DNA of 64,000 nucleotides from Verrucomicrobiota bacterium (lineage in GTDB: Bacteria > Verrucomicrobiota > Verrucomicrobiia > Opitutales > UBA953): NCBI GenBank assembly GCA_014193315.1, contig BJHS01000002.1:160803-224802 (forward strand), given 5' to 3'. A program made the translations under genes and the position numbers. Of the stretch, positions 8,784 through 18,066 are shown in pieces; the stretch's first letter is position 1, and each line of letters starts with the position of its first letter. The notes beneath the pieces are model-generated. The model was not told the origin of the DNA, did no database searches, and saw only the letters and a list, made by a program, of their open reading frames with translations.

Positions 8784-9998
8784 TCAGGCGGCCGCCTCGA
8801 GGGTCGCGACGAACTGGGCGGCTAGGTCGACCCGGGCGAACCGGGTCTCGGCGAGTTGACGCGCGGCGGCGCCTTGCCGGGCCCTCCGGGCGGGGTCAGC
8901 GGCCAGCGCCTGCAGCGCATCCGCGAAGGCGACCGGGTCGCCCGGCGGAACCACCTGCCCCGCATCGTTCGCGACGATGAGTTCGGCCAACCAACCCGGG
9001 TAGTTATTGACGACCGGGATACCGGCCGCGGCGTAGTCGAAAAATTTGTTGGGCGATGTACCGTCGTAGAAGGCCGGGAGATCGCGCAGCACCATCAGCC
9101 CGCAATCCAACGAGGCGGTGACCGCCCCGAGCTCCGTCTTGGGCATCGGCGGGAAGAAGCGGCAAGCGTCGAGGCCTTCGCTCCGGGCCAGGGCTGCGAG
9201 ACGCGCCTTCTCTTTGCCGTCGCCGATGAAAACGAGCTTCACCCTCCGGTCCCCGCGGCGGCGCAGCTCGCGCGCGACGTCCAACATGGCGTCGAGACCG
9301 TTAGCCGGACCGTGCGCACCGGTGAAACCCGCGAGAAAATCGTCGGGCTGGCATCCCGGCAAGGTACAGGGCCGGCGAAGCGAGGGGTGGAAAGTCTCGA
9401 GGTCGGCGCCGTTCGGGATCATGACCACGCGCTGCCGCGGCGAAGCCCGCCGACGGATGCCGGCGACGATGCCCGGGGAAAGCCCGATGACCGTATCCGC
9501 GGCGCGGTACGCCGCGAGTTCCAACGCGGACATCCCCCCCAGCAAGAAGGGATTACGCAGGCCCAAAGCCCGCGGTAATTCCGGCCAAAGGTCGCGCACC
9601 TCGAAGACGAAAGGCAGCCCCCGGCTGGCCTGAGCGACCAAACCCGGCAAAGCTGCCGTCAACGGGGTCGAGGTCGCAAAGACCAAGTCGGCCTCGAGCG
9701 TCAGCGCCAGTTCCGCCGAGACCGCGGCGAAACGCAGGAAGGTCGCGGTGCGGCGGGCGACACCGTCGCGATTCGCATACGGCAAGGGCAACGAAAGGAC
9801 ATCAAGCCCGTCGACTTCGCCGCGATGCCAGCCTCGCTGGGCGTCAAAAGGCAGGTCGAGCCCCGACTGGGCATGGGCCCCGCACACCATCGTCACCCGG
9901 TGCCCGCGAGCGAGCAAGGCGCGCGCGAACTCGTACGAGCGCGTCCCGGCGGAACCTGCTGGGGTCGCGAAATGTTGATGGAAGTAGAGCACGCGCAT
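8784..9998 (-). CDS. Glycosyltransferase family 4 (WbuB-like)
   Basis: 404 aa, GT-B fold. The N-terminus MRVLYFHQHFATPAGSAGTR and the segment around FEVRDLWPELP are typical of the WbuB/WcaI branch of GT4, which often transfers an N-acetylated deoxy-amino sugar early in O-antigen assembly. The donor domain has FTGAHGPANGLD and FIGDGKEK. It directly follows wecB and precedes the acyl genes. The exact donor is not readable from sequence. Confidence 0.9.
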   Translation of the reverse strand: MRVLYFHQHFATPAGSAGTRSYEFARALLARGHRVTMVCGAHAQSGLDLPFDAQRGWHRGEVDGLDVLSLPLPYANRDGVARRTATFLRFAAVSAELALTLEADLVFATSTPLTAALPGLVAQASRGLPFVFEVRDLWPELPRALGLRNPFLLGGMSALELAAYRAADTVIGLSPGIVAGIRRRASPRQRVVMIPNGADLETFHPSLRRPCTLPGCQPDDFLAGFTGAHGPANGLDAMLDVARELRRRGDRRVKLVFIGDGKEKARLAALARSEGLDACRFFPPMPKTELGAVTASLDCGLMVLRDLPAFYDGTSPNKFFDYAAAGIPVVNNYPGWLAELIVANDAGQVVPPGDPVAFADALQALAADPARRARQGAAARQLAETRFARVDLAAQFVATLEAAA

Positions 9999-10007
9999 CG
10001 CGATGAC

Positions 10008-11162
10008 TCAGAGGGGCGCGCGCTCGAGGATGGCCCGGATCCGGGCGGCGGCCTGACCGTCGCCGTAAGGGTTGCGCAACTGGGCGCGCCGGGCGTATTC
10101 CGCCGGATCCCCGAGAAGTCGCGCGGCCTCGGCGAGGATGCGGGCCGGGTCCGTGCCGACGAGCACGCAGGTCCCGGCGGCCACCCCTTCGGGCCGTTCG
10201 GTGTTGTCGCGCATCACCAGGACCGGCTTGCCGAGCGAGGGCGCCTCTTCCTGCACCCCACCCGAGTCCGTGAGCACGAACGTGGTGCGGTCCAGCAACC
10301 GGATGAAATCCAGGTAGTCGACCGGGGCGACCAAGGCGACGCGAGGGTTGCCCTGCAGCAAGCGCTGCACCGGCTCCTGGACCTGCGGGTTCAGGTGCAC
10401 CGGGTAAAGCACACCCAACCCGGGATGCTCCTCCGTCAAGCGGCGGATCGCCTGGCAGATGCGTTCAAACCCTTCGCCAAAAGATTCGCGGCGGTGACCG
10501 GTGACCAAAATCCACGGCGCCCCGCCGGGCGACAGGTAGCGCTGCGCGAACGCGGCGGGGATCCCCAACCGGGCGGCGAAGTCCGGCAACTCGGCGGGAG
10601 CCAACCGGGCGCGCTCACGGGCGCCGAGCAAGGCGTCGACGACCGTGTTGCCCGTGACATGGCAATCGTCCGGGGCGATCCCTTCGCACAGCAGGTTGGC
10701 CCGCGCCCCCTCGGTCGGGCAGAAATGCCAGCGCGCCAGGGTGGACGTCACCCGGCGGTTCATCTCCTCGGGGAAAGGCGTCCTTAAAGAAGTTGTGCGC
10801 AGGCCCGCTTCGACATGCCCGACCGGGATGCCCGAGTAGAAGGCGGCCAAGGCGGAGCCCAGCACGGTCGTGGTATCCCCTTGGACGAGCACGACGTCGG
10901 GGTGATGGCGGTCCAGCCAGCCGCACACGGCGGTCACGACGCGACCGGTGAGCTCGGGCAAGGTCTGTCCTGGCTGCATGAGGTCGAGGTCATGGTCGGC
11001 CTTCAGCCCGAACGCCCCAAGCGCTTGATCGAGCATCTGCCGATGCTGGGCGGTGGCGACCAATACCGGGCGGAGCTGCGTCGACTGGCGCAAGGCGAAG
11101 TAGACCGGGGCCATCTTGATGACCTCCGGGCGGGTACCGACGATAAGCGCGACGGTGCGCAT
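10008..11162 (-). CDS. wecB: UDP-N-acetylglucosamine 2-epimerase (non-hydrolysing)
   Basis: 384 aa. Family motifs are all present: GTRPEVIKMAP at the N-terminus, VQGDTTT, GHVEAGLRT, FPEEMNRR, GHRRESFG and DSGGVQEEAPSLGKPVL. It converts UDP-GlcNAc to UDP-ManNAc. The longer open frame upstream is a shadow of the heparinase gene; the MRTVALIVGTRPE start is the family start and sits 2 nt after the upstream stop. Together with the dehydrogenase gene of this operon it supplies UDP-ManNAcA for the surface polysaccharide. Confidence 0.96.
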   Translation of the reverse strand: MRTVALIVGTRPEVIKMAPVYFALRQSTQLRPVLVATAQHRQMLDQALGAFGLKADHDLDLMQPGQTLPELTGRVVTAVCGWLDRHHPDVVLVQGDTTTVLGSALAAFYSGIPVGHVEAGLRTTSLRTPFPEEMNRRVTSTLARWHFCPTEGARANLLCEGIAPDDCHVTGNTVVDALLGARERARLAPAELPDFAARLGIPAAFAQRYLSPGGAPWILVTGHRRESFGEGFERICQAIRRLTEEHPGLGVLYPVHLNPQVQEPVQRLLQGNPRVALVAPVDYLDFIRLLDRTTFVLTDSGGVQEEAPSLGKPVLVMRDNTERPEGVAAGTCVLVGTDPARILAEAARLLGDPAEYARRAQLRNPYGDGQAAARIRAILERAPL

Positions 11163-11164
11163 GT

Positions 11165-13114
11165 TCAGAGCGGGTAACACGGGGGCTGGAGAGGGTCGGA
11201 CGAAAGCGGGTAAGGTTGCTCGTCGATGTGCAGGACGCCGGCTTCGAGCCGGAGGCGGGCGCCGAGCGCGGTCGCGAAGAAAACCGTCGGGCCCGCGGCG
11301 CCGATGCGGCGGGTCCACGCCGGGGCCTTCTGGCCATAACGCGCGGACTGCCAGCCCTCGCCGGTCGCAGGGTCGGCGGTGAGCCAAGCCTCCGTCGAAG
11401 CCGTCGAGCAGGCGACGGCCAACCCGGCGAGCCGCTCGCGGTCGCGCCCATGCCAGCGAAGCTCGACCGCTTCACCAAGGGCGGCCCCCGTCACGCGGTC
11501 GACGATCACAAACCCACCCGGCACTCGGAGGATCGCCCGGGCGATCCGCTCGCCGCGGTCGCCATCGAGGTAGGCGGCGAGCCCGCCAGGATAACGCCCG
11601 CAGGGGCGCCAAGGCAGCCACAAGAAACGGCCGGCCCGGCGCATCGGCTCCCGCCCGCCGACAGTGACGACATTATGGAAGCACGCGGCGGCGAAGCCTT
11701 CGCCCGGGAAGCCCGGGGCGTGGTACGAAAAAGTCCCGGGATCCTCCGCGAACAGCCGCCCATCCCAGCGCAACGTGACATGCAACTGGTCGGCATGGGC
11801 GGGACGGTGGCGGAAAACCTGCGGGGCGCGGAAGAAAAGCGTGCCGCGCGGGTGGCGGCGGAGCGCGACGCCGGCGAGACGGTGATCGGGCTCCGGCTCC
11901 CCGAGCCAGGACGCGGTCGCCGGCGATGGCCCGAGCAACGCGAGGCTGGCCTCATCCCACGGCCCGGGGGCGAGCCGGTCGCCGACGAAGAAGGCGAGCG
12001 CCGTCCCGACCGCCGGGCGGAAGTCTTCGTAGCCGGCGTTGGCTAAAGGGAAAAGGTCGGCGCCATCATCGGCCCCGTAACGGGGGACGGTGCCATCTGC
12101 TTCCAAGAGCTCGGCCAAAAAAACCGTCGCCCGCCGCGCCGCGCCGCGCACCGTGGGCGGCAAGGTCGTGCCCCGCGCCCGTTCGACGAGTTCCGCCCAG
12201 ACGAATAGTTGCAGAAGCAAGCGATGATAATTCGAGGAGTGCTGGCTGAAGCCGCCCTCCGCATCGACGAGGTCGGCCGTCTGGGCGACCAACGCCCGCC
12301 GACCCTGCTCCACCCAATCGCCCGCGCCAGGGAGCTCCGGCCAAAAGGTCCCGGCCGTCATCAAGCCGATGGCTTCGGCGATCCCATGGTTGTTCGCCTG
12401 CGAGAGCGCGTAGCCCAGGTGCGCGCGGATCCGCTCCGCCGTCACCGCCGCGACTCGCCGCAAGGCGCCGCGCCGCGCCGCCGTGGAGGCCGGATGAGCA
12501 CCAAAGGCTTGCTCGGCATAGGCCAACGCGATGAGCCGGAAGGTCGCTTCCTGCCCGCACACCCACTGCGGGCCGCGGTGGGGCGGGTTGAGCGCCATCC
12601 AGTCCGCCAATAAATCCCAGAAGCGCTCGACGAAACGGGCCTCGCCGGTCCGCCACCAGGCGCGGACCAAGGGGTAGACCCAGGCGCAACGCGAAAGCTC
12701 CCACACGCCTTTGATGTCGCCCTGGCCCGCATCGCCGATCCGCGACCAATGCCGGTCCGCGGCGACCGGCTCGCCGCCCAAGTGGTTGACGGTCCAGCGA
12801 GTCGGGCCAGTGGCGGAGACGACCCGACCGGAGAAAAGGCGGAACTCCCCCCGCCCGATGGCCCGGGCTTCCTCGCGCGGCCCGTGCCCGGCGGCGAGGT
12901 CATAACGCTCGAGCCAAGGCGTCCACGCCGGGAGCGCCGCCTGCGCCACCGGTAAGCGAGGCACGAAAGGTCCGACCGGTGCGGCCGGCTCGAAACTCGA
13001 CCAAGCCCGCATCGGCGTCCGCCAAGCCAGTAGCCCAAGCCGTCTCTGCGCCGCCAACAGGAGACGCTGAGCGACCCAACGAGGGCCGAGGTGCTTGAAC
13101 AGCGGGGTCAACAC
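11165..13114 (-). CDS. Heparinase II/III-like polysaccharide lyase
   Basis: 649 aa. An N-terminal alpha-toroid (about 1-330) carries the conserved LSQANNHGIAEA and FSQHSSNYHRL segments of the heparinase II/III family. The C-terminal half is the beta-sandwich region (HADQLHVTLRWDG; FHNVVTVGG). No clear signal peptide is seen, and the start appears to be GTG at 13114. Proteins of this type recur in Wzy-dependent loci next to a two-domain oxidoreductase and are thought to act on the polysaccharide or its intermediates, but the role is unproven. It lies between wecC and wecB with short gaps. Confidence 0.85.
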   Translation of the reverse strand: MLTPLFKHLGPRWVAQRLLLAAQRRLGLLAWRTPMRAWSSFEPAAPVGPFVPRLPVAQAALPAWTPWLERYDLAAGHGPREEARAIGRGEFRLFSGRVVSATGPTRWTVNHLGGEPVAADRHWSRIGDAGQGDIKGVWELSRCAWVYPLVRAWWRTGEARFVERFWDLLADWMALNPPHRGPQWVCGQEATFRLIALAYAEQAFGAHPASTAARRGALRRVAAVTAERIRAHLGYALSQANNHGIAEAIGLMTAGTFWPELPGAGDWVEQGRRALVAQTADLVDAEGGFSQHSSNYHRLLLQLFVWAELVERARGTTLPPTVRGAARRATVFLAELLEADGTVPRYGADDGADLFPLANAGYEDFRPAVGTALAFFVGDRLAPGPWDEASLALLGPSPATASWLGEPEPDHRLAGVALRRHPRGTLFFRAPQVFRHRPAHADQLHVTLRWDGRLFAEDPGTFSYHAPGFPGEGFAAACFHNVVTVGGREPMRRAGRFLWLPWRPCGRYPGGLAAYLDGDRGERIARAILRVPGGFVIVDRVTGAALGEAVELRWHGRDRERLAGLAVACSTASTEAWLTADPATGEGWQSARYGQKAPAWTRRIGAAGPTVFFATALGARLRLEAGVLHIDEQPYPLSSDPLQPPCYPL

Positions 13115-13118
13115 GACT

Positions 13119-14339
13119 TCAGGTGATCATCCCCCGGGTGTCGACCAGAGGTTTACCGCCGAGGTCTGCGCGCCGGAGCGCGGCGAAGGCGCGGTGGTCG
13201 ACGAGCAAGGCGACGAGCTCGGCGCGAGCGAGGGCCGTCGGCAAATCCAGTAATTCCGCCCGACCGACCAAGCCAAGCGGCAAGGCCCGGATGTTTGGCT
13301 CCACGGCGAGGACGCGATACCCCTCGGCCGCCAACTGGGTGGCGATGGCGAGCGCCGGCGATTCCCTCAGGTCATCGACGTTGGCCTTGAAGCTCAGCCC
13401 GAGGCAGGCGATCGCCGCGCCGCGCGGGGCTTGCGCCCGGATCCGGGCCAGCACGTGGGCCGGCTTGGCGTCATTCACCTCCCGCGCGGTGCGGAGCAAC
13501 CGCGACTCCGCCGGCGCAGCGTCGACGATGAACCACGGGTCCACCGCGATGCAATGCCCGCCGACGCCCGGACCGGGCTGGAGGATCTTCACCCGCGGGT
13601 GGCGGTTCGCGAGGCGGATCAACTCCCAGACATCGACGCCCAACTTGTCGCAAATCATGGACAGCTCATTGGCGAAGGCGATGTTGACGTCGCGGAAGGC
13701 GTTCTCGGTCAGCTTGGCCAGTTCGGCGGTGCGGGCGTCGGTCACGAAGATCTGCGCGGTGCAGAAGGTCTCGTACAAGGCCTTGGCGCGGGCCGAAGCC
13801 TCGGGCGTGAGCCCGCCGACGATCCGGTCGTTGGCGATGAGTTCCTTGAGCATCTGCCCCGGCAGGATACGCTCGGGACAGTGCGCATACAGCAAGCCGG
13901 GGACCACGCGACCGAGGCGCGCCAACTCCGCCTCGACCCAAGCCTTGACCTTCTCGGTCGTACCGACCGGCGAGGTGGACTCCAGCACGATGAGGTTACC
14001 CGCCGCCACGACCGGGGCGAGCGAGCGAGCGGCCGCCTCGACGAAGCCCAGGTCCGGGCGGCGCGCGCCGTCGGCCGCCACCACGAAGGGCGTCGGCACG
14101 GCGATGATGAACGTCTCGGCGGGCCCGGGGAGCCCGGCGGCGTGGAGATTACCCGACTGGACGGCCGCTCGCACGAGCACGTCGAGGTCGGGTTCTTGGA
14201 TATGAATGCGCCCGCGGTTGATGGTCTCGACGACCGCGGGAACGACATCGACGCCGAGGACCGCGCGGCCCTTGGTCGCGAAGATCGAGGCGGTGGGCAG
14301 GCCGATGTAGCCGAGGCCGAGGACGCAGATCGAGGTCAT
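13119..14339 (-). CDS. wecC: UDP-N-acetyl-D-mannosamine dehydrogenase
   Basis: 406 aa nucleotide-sugar dehydrogenase. The NAD-binding loop is GLGYIGLPT (8-16), ENAFRDVNIAFANEL contains the family helix, and the nucleophile is Cys263 in GPGVGGHCIAVDPWF. The VDPWF ending is typical of WecC rather than UDP-glucose dehydrogenases. It oxidises UDP-ManNAc to UDP-ManNAcA with two NAD+. It is 4 nt from the heparinase-like gene and 3 nt from the two-domain oxidoreductase, in one operon with wecB. Confidence 0.94.
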   Translation of the reverse strand: MTSICVLGLGYIGLPTASIFATKGRAVLGVDVVPAVVETINRGRIHIQEPDLDVLVRAAVQSGNLHAAGLPGPAETFIIAVPTPFVVAADGARRPDLGFVEAAARSLAPVVAAGNLIVLESTSPVGTTEKVKAWVEAELARLGRVVPGLLYAHCPERILPGQMLKELIANDRIVGGLTPEASARAKALYETFCTAQIFVTDARTAELAKLTENAFRDVNIAFANELSMICDKLGVDVWELIRLANRHPRVKILQPGPGVGGHCIAVDPWFIVDAAPAESRLLRTAREVNDAKPAHVLARIRAQAPRGAAIACLGLSFKANVDDLRESPALAIATQLAAEGYRVLAVEPNIRALPLGLVGRAELLDLPTALARAELVALLVDHRAFAALRRADLGGKPLVDTRGMIT

Positions 14340-14342
14340 GGT

Positions 14343-16376
14343 TCAGGAAAGTTCCGGGGCGGCGGCTTGCAGGCGGATGGACCAGCGGGCCACTTCCTCC
14401 AGTTCCGCGAGCGGGATCGGCGACGGGCCGCCCGTCCGGACCGCCGCGACGAAGGCGGCCAAGGCGGCCGCATGGCCTTTATCGGGTTCGCCGCCCCAGG
14501 CGGACCAGTCATGCCCGCGGAAGCCTTCGACTCGGAGCGAGCGCCAGTTGTCGAGGATGACGGTCCAGCCTTCGCCGGCGATGGTCAGCATCTCCTTGGG
14601 CGTCTCGACCGGCAGGTCGGTGAGGTAGTGCAAGTTCGCGTGATCCCCGTTCTCGAAGCGCAGCTCGAAGCGGCCCCCATCCTGCCCGTCGCGCCCCCGG
14701 GTCAACGCGCGCGCGGCGCTGACGGGACTTCCCGTGAGGTGGCGGAGCAAGTCGATGAAATGGCAGGCCTCGCCGACGATGCGGCCGCCGCCCACCGCGG
14801 GAGCGAGCGCCCAGTGGTCATCCGGCAAACGGCCCGCATTGATGGTTAAGGTGAAGGCCCGGTGACCCGGCTGGCGGGCAATCGCGGCACGGACGCGCGC
14901 GGTCAACGGCGCGAAGCGGCGATTGAAGCCGACCATCAGGATTCGGCCGGACTGCCGGGCCGCGGCGACCACGTCCGTGATGTCGGCTTCCGTCAGCGCG
15001 AGCGGCTTCTCGACCCAGGCATGCTTACCGGCCCGCAGCGCGGCTTGGGCCTCCGCGGCATGCCGATCGTGGCGGGTGGCGATCAGGACGGCGGCGACCG
15101 CGGGATCGGCGAGTGCCCCGGCGATATCGGTGCTGGCGCGGACGGCCCCCGCTTGACGCGCGGCGAGGAGGGCGGTGGCGCCGCGAGCCGAAACCACCCA
15201 GGAGAGTTCCGGGCACGGCACGGCACGCGCCAGTGCGGGGAGCAAAGTGCGGGCGGCGAATTGCCCCGCGCCCACCAGGGCGAAGGTCCCGGCCGCCCGG
15301 GTCGCGGGACGCAACACCACCGTCCGTCCCTCGTCGCAGGTCGGCTCGTGGATGAGGACCTGACCATACGTCCCCGGCCGGCGCAAGTCGGCATACAACT
15401 CGGCCGCCTCGGCGAACGGACGGCGCCACGAGATGAGCCGGGCGACGTCGAGCTGGCCCGTCGCCATCCACGCCAACACCTGATGGAAGTTGCCTTGGGC
15501 GGAAAACGGGTCGGTGGCGTCGGGCGCCCCGTAGGAATTCGAAACCTGCAGGCTGACTTCGCGCCGGTAGAAGTCGGCGCGGTCGAGCTGCATCCCCGTC
15601 ACGCCGATGAGGACGACCTTGCCGTGCCGACGACAGACGCGGGCGGAGGCGTTGAGGGGTTCGCTCGACTCGCTCGCGGCGGTGACGAGGGCACCGGCGA
15701 CGACCTGCCCCGCGGCGCCGGCGTCAGCCACGGAGCCGAAGGTGGTAGCCCCCGTCTCGCGGGCGAGGGCGCACTTCTCCGGATCGGGGTCAACCCCGAT
15801 GACCACACAACCCTGCGCTCGGAGAACGCGGACGGCCAGCTGGCCGATGAGGCCGAGCCCGACCACGAGGACGGGTTCGCCCGGCGACGCGGCCAAGAGA
15901 CGCGCGCCTTGCAAGGCGATTGCGGCGAGCGGGGTGAGCGACGCCGACTCGTCCGCCACCCCGCGCGGAATCGGCGACACCCAACCCGCGGGGACCGAGA
16001 CGACCTCGGCGTGGGGGCCGTTGGAAACCACGCGATCACCGGGCGAGAACCGAGGGTCGCCACCGCCATCGCGGACCACGCCGACCTGACAATATCCCAG
16101 CGGTAGGGGTTGGGCCAAGCGCCCGCGCACCGCCCGCCAAGTGGCCAGCCAACCTTCGGCCTTGACCTTGGCGAGCACCTGCCGGAATTTCTCCGGTTGC
16201 TGCCGCGCTTTCTGGAACCAATTCGCCCGTCCGAACTCGACGAGCATGCGTTCGGTCCCGAGCGAGACCGCGTTCACGGTCGTCGCGATTAGGACATGCC
16301 CCGGCCGCGGCCCGGGGGCGGGCACTTGAGCCAGTTCCGTCTGACCGGAATCAAGGTGTTGCAGGAGTTGTCGCAA
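14343..16376 (-). CDS. Two-domain oxidoreductase (zinc-ADH-like plus Gfo/Idh/MocA)
   Basis: 677 aa fusion. Residues 1 to about 340 form a medium-chain dehydrogenase-like domain with a nucleotide loop (VVGLGLIGQLAVRVL). Residues from about 355 form a Gfo/Idh/MocA dehydrogenase with the EKP motif (AWVEKPLAL) and FNRRFAPL. The pair is a recognised cassette with heparinase-like genes in O-antigen loci; the reaction is not established. The start is probably TTG at 16376 giving MRQLLQHL, which matches the usual start of the family; no ATG is available in frame before the previous stop. Confidence 0.88.
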   Translation of the reverse strand: MRQLLQHLDSGQTELAQVPAPGPRPGHVLIATTVNAVSLGTERMLVEFGRANWFQKARQQPEKFRQVLAKVKAEGWLATWRAVRGRLAQPLPLGYCQVGVVRDGGGDPRFSPGDRVVSNGPHAEVVSVPAGWVSPIPRGVADESASLTPLAAIALQGARLLAASPGEPVLVVGLGLIGQLAVRVLRAQGCVVIGVDPDPEKCALARETGATTFGSVADAGAAGQVVAGALVTAASESSEPLNASARVCRRHGKVVLIGVTGMQLDRADFYRREVSLQVSNSYGAPDATDPFSAQGNFHQVLAWMATGQLDVARLISWRRPFAEAAELYADLRRPGTYGQVLIHEPTCDEGRTVVLRPATRAAGTFALVGAGQFAARTLLPALARAVPCPELSWVVSARGATALLAARQAGAVRASTDIAGALADPAVAAVLIATRHDRHAAEAQAALRAGKHAWVEKPLALTEADITDVVAAARQSGRILMVGFNRRFAPLTARVRAAIARQPGHRAFTLTINAGRLPDDHWALAPAVGGGRIVGEACHFIDLLRHLTGSPVSAARALTRGRDGQDGGRFELRFENGDHANLHYLTDLPVETPKEMLTIAGEGWTVILDNWRSLRVEGFRGHDWSAWGGEPDKGHAAALAAFVAAVRTGGPSPIPLAELEEVARWSIRLQAAAPELS

Positions 16377-16386
16377 AGGATGGGTT

Positions 16387-18063
16387 TCAGCGATCGCGGC
16401 GGTGCAAGGCGGACGACGACTGCTCGGTGAAAGCGGCCAGCGAGGCGACCACGAGGGCGAGGACGCAAAGCAGCGGCGTGAACCAGCACAGGAGGTCGAA
16501 GCCGGCGTGGAAGGCGAAAAGTAGCAACAAGCCCGCGAGGGGGAGCGCCTCCGGGTGCCCGCCTTCGCCGGCGGCGATGGCCCGACGGCCGACCCAACCG
16601 AGGACCGCGAACAACGGAATCAACCCGAACCAACCCACCTCGGCGAGCAGCTGGAGCCAATCGTTATGCGCGTAGAGCGCCCGGACGCGCAAGCGCCCGC
16701 GGGTATCCTGCAACGCCTTCTCCTCGACCTGATAGACCGGGGAGACCCAGCGGTAGGAGCCGGCACCCCACCCCGTCCAAGGTTTGTCCATGGCCATCCG
16801 CCAAGTCGCCGCACGCAAGGGGGCCCGATCATCCGAGCCGGTGACACGATAACTTTCGGCCTTCCCGCGGATCTTATCCGCGAACTTCCCGAAGTCGGCG
16901 ACCGCCGCGAAAATGAACCCGCTGGCGAGGAGCGACGCCGCGGTGGCCCACGCGCCGCGCCGCACCGCACCGTGCTCCCGGCTCATCCCGAACCATAAGG
17001 CCAACGGGGCGACGACCCCGAGGAGGCCGCCGACGACGAGGACCCCGCCGACGCTGTTGGTGAGCAAAGTGAAGAAGGCCAGCATCACCGCCGCGAACGC
17101 CGCCAGTAGGTGCGGGCCGCCGCGGACGGCGACCTCCCCAGCGCGACGCAGGTGCCAGAAGCCCAAAGCGAGCGCGAGCCCGACGTTGAGGTATAGGTAG
17201 ACCCCGGCGTGGTTGCGATTGATGAACGTGCCGTAGACCTGGGCTTCGGACGGGATCTTGAATCCAAGGATCTCGCCCCACGTCGGTTGATTCAGGTAGC
17301 CCCAAAGCGCGAAGACCATCGCGGTGACGACCGAAACCCAGGCCAGGGCCACTAGGACGCGGCGGCGCAGGCCGGCGGACCGGAACGCGCAGAGCAACAA
17401 CCACGGCCCGCCTAAGATCATGAGCAACCGCCAGCCATTCATGGCGCCCGGATCAACCTCGTCCGAGCGCAAGGGCGCGCGCAGGCCGGAAGGCAGCCAG
17501 GCCAGCGGTCGCTCCGGGACGATCCGCCAGAACAAATCGCGTTCGACCACGGTGCCGTAGGCGTTCCCGACCTGCACCGCGACGTAGAGCGCAAACGCTA
17601 GACCAGCCCAGAAAGGAACGCAGCGACGTAAGCGCCGCCAAGCCTCCGCCGAAACCCGCTCCGCCCCGAGGAGGCCGAACGCCAACGCTTGGCCGACCAA
17701 AGCCGCCACGGGGAACGCGAGCGCTTCGAGCCAAGGGTTATTGGCGATGCCGTAAACCGACGGGACAAACGGCAGCAACCCCGGCTCATCGCTCCCATGC
17801 AGGGACCGCTCGGTAAGGAACCAGGCGACCACCAACCAAAGCAGCCAAAGTCCCGCGGCCACGAGCTGCGTCCGGCGACCGCCCCATGCGGCGAGGAAGA
17901 CGGCGACCCCGAGGCCGAAGGTCGCGGCCACGACCCAGAAGACGACCCCGCCCCAACCCCACGGCGCCAAGGCCAGCATCACGGCAGCGATGGCCGCCAC
18001 CGCCCGCTCGCGGGAAGTGAAGGCGCCGGAACGGACGCTCGAAGGGGTCGCGGGCACGGGCAT
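16387..18063 (-). CDS. O-antigen ligase/Wzy_C family membrane protein
   Basis: 558 aa from ATG 18063 (a GTG codon lies directly before it). About twelve hydrophobic segments with a large periplasmic loop. The segment ALYAHNDWLQLLAEVGWFGL is the signature of the Wzy_C/WaaL family, which transfers or polymerises polysaccharide from undecaprenyl diphosphate. The operon also contains a separate Wzy-like polymerase, so a ligase role is more likely here, but the family does not separate the two activities by sequence alone. It begins 3 nt after the kdsD stop. Confidence 0.85.
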   Translation of the reverse strand: MPVPATPSSVRSGAFTSRERAVAAIAAVMLALAPWGWGGVVFWVVAATFGLGVAVFLAAWGGRRTQLVAAGLWLLWLVVAWFLTERSLHGSDEPGLLPFVPSVYGIANNPWLEALAFPVAALVGQALAFGLLGAERVSAEAWRRLRRCVPFWAGLAFALYVAVQVGNAYGTVVERDLFWRIVPERPLAWLPSGLRAPLRSDEVDPGAMNGWRLLMILGGPWLLLCAFRSAGLRRRVLVALAWVSVVTAMVFALWGYLNQPTWGEILGFKIPSEAQVYGTFINRNHAGVYLYLNVGLALALGFWHLRRAGEVAVRGGPHLLAAFAAVMLAFFTLLTNSVGGVLVVGGLLGVVAPLALWFGMSREHGAVRRGAWATAASLLASGFIFAAVADFGKFADKIRGKAESYRVTGSDDRAPLRAATWRMAMDKPWTGWGAGSYRWVSPVYQVEEKALQDTRGRLRVRALYAHNDWLQLLAEVGWFGLIPLFAVLGWVGRRAIAAGEGGHPEALPLAGLLLLFAFHAGFDLLCWFTPLLCVLALVVASLAAFTEQSSSALHRRDR

Positions 18064-18066
18064 CAC

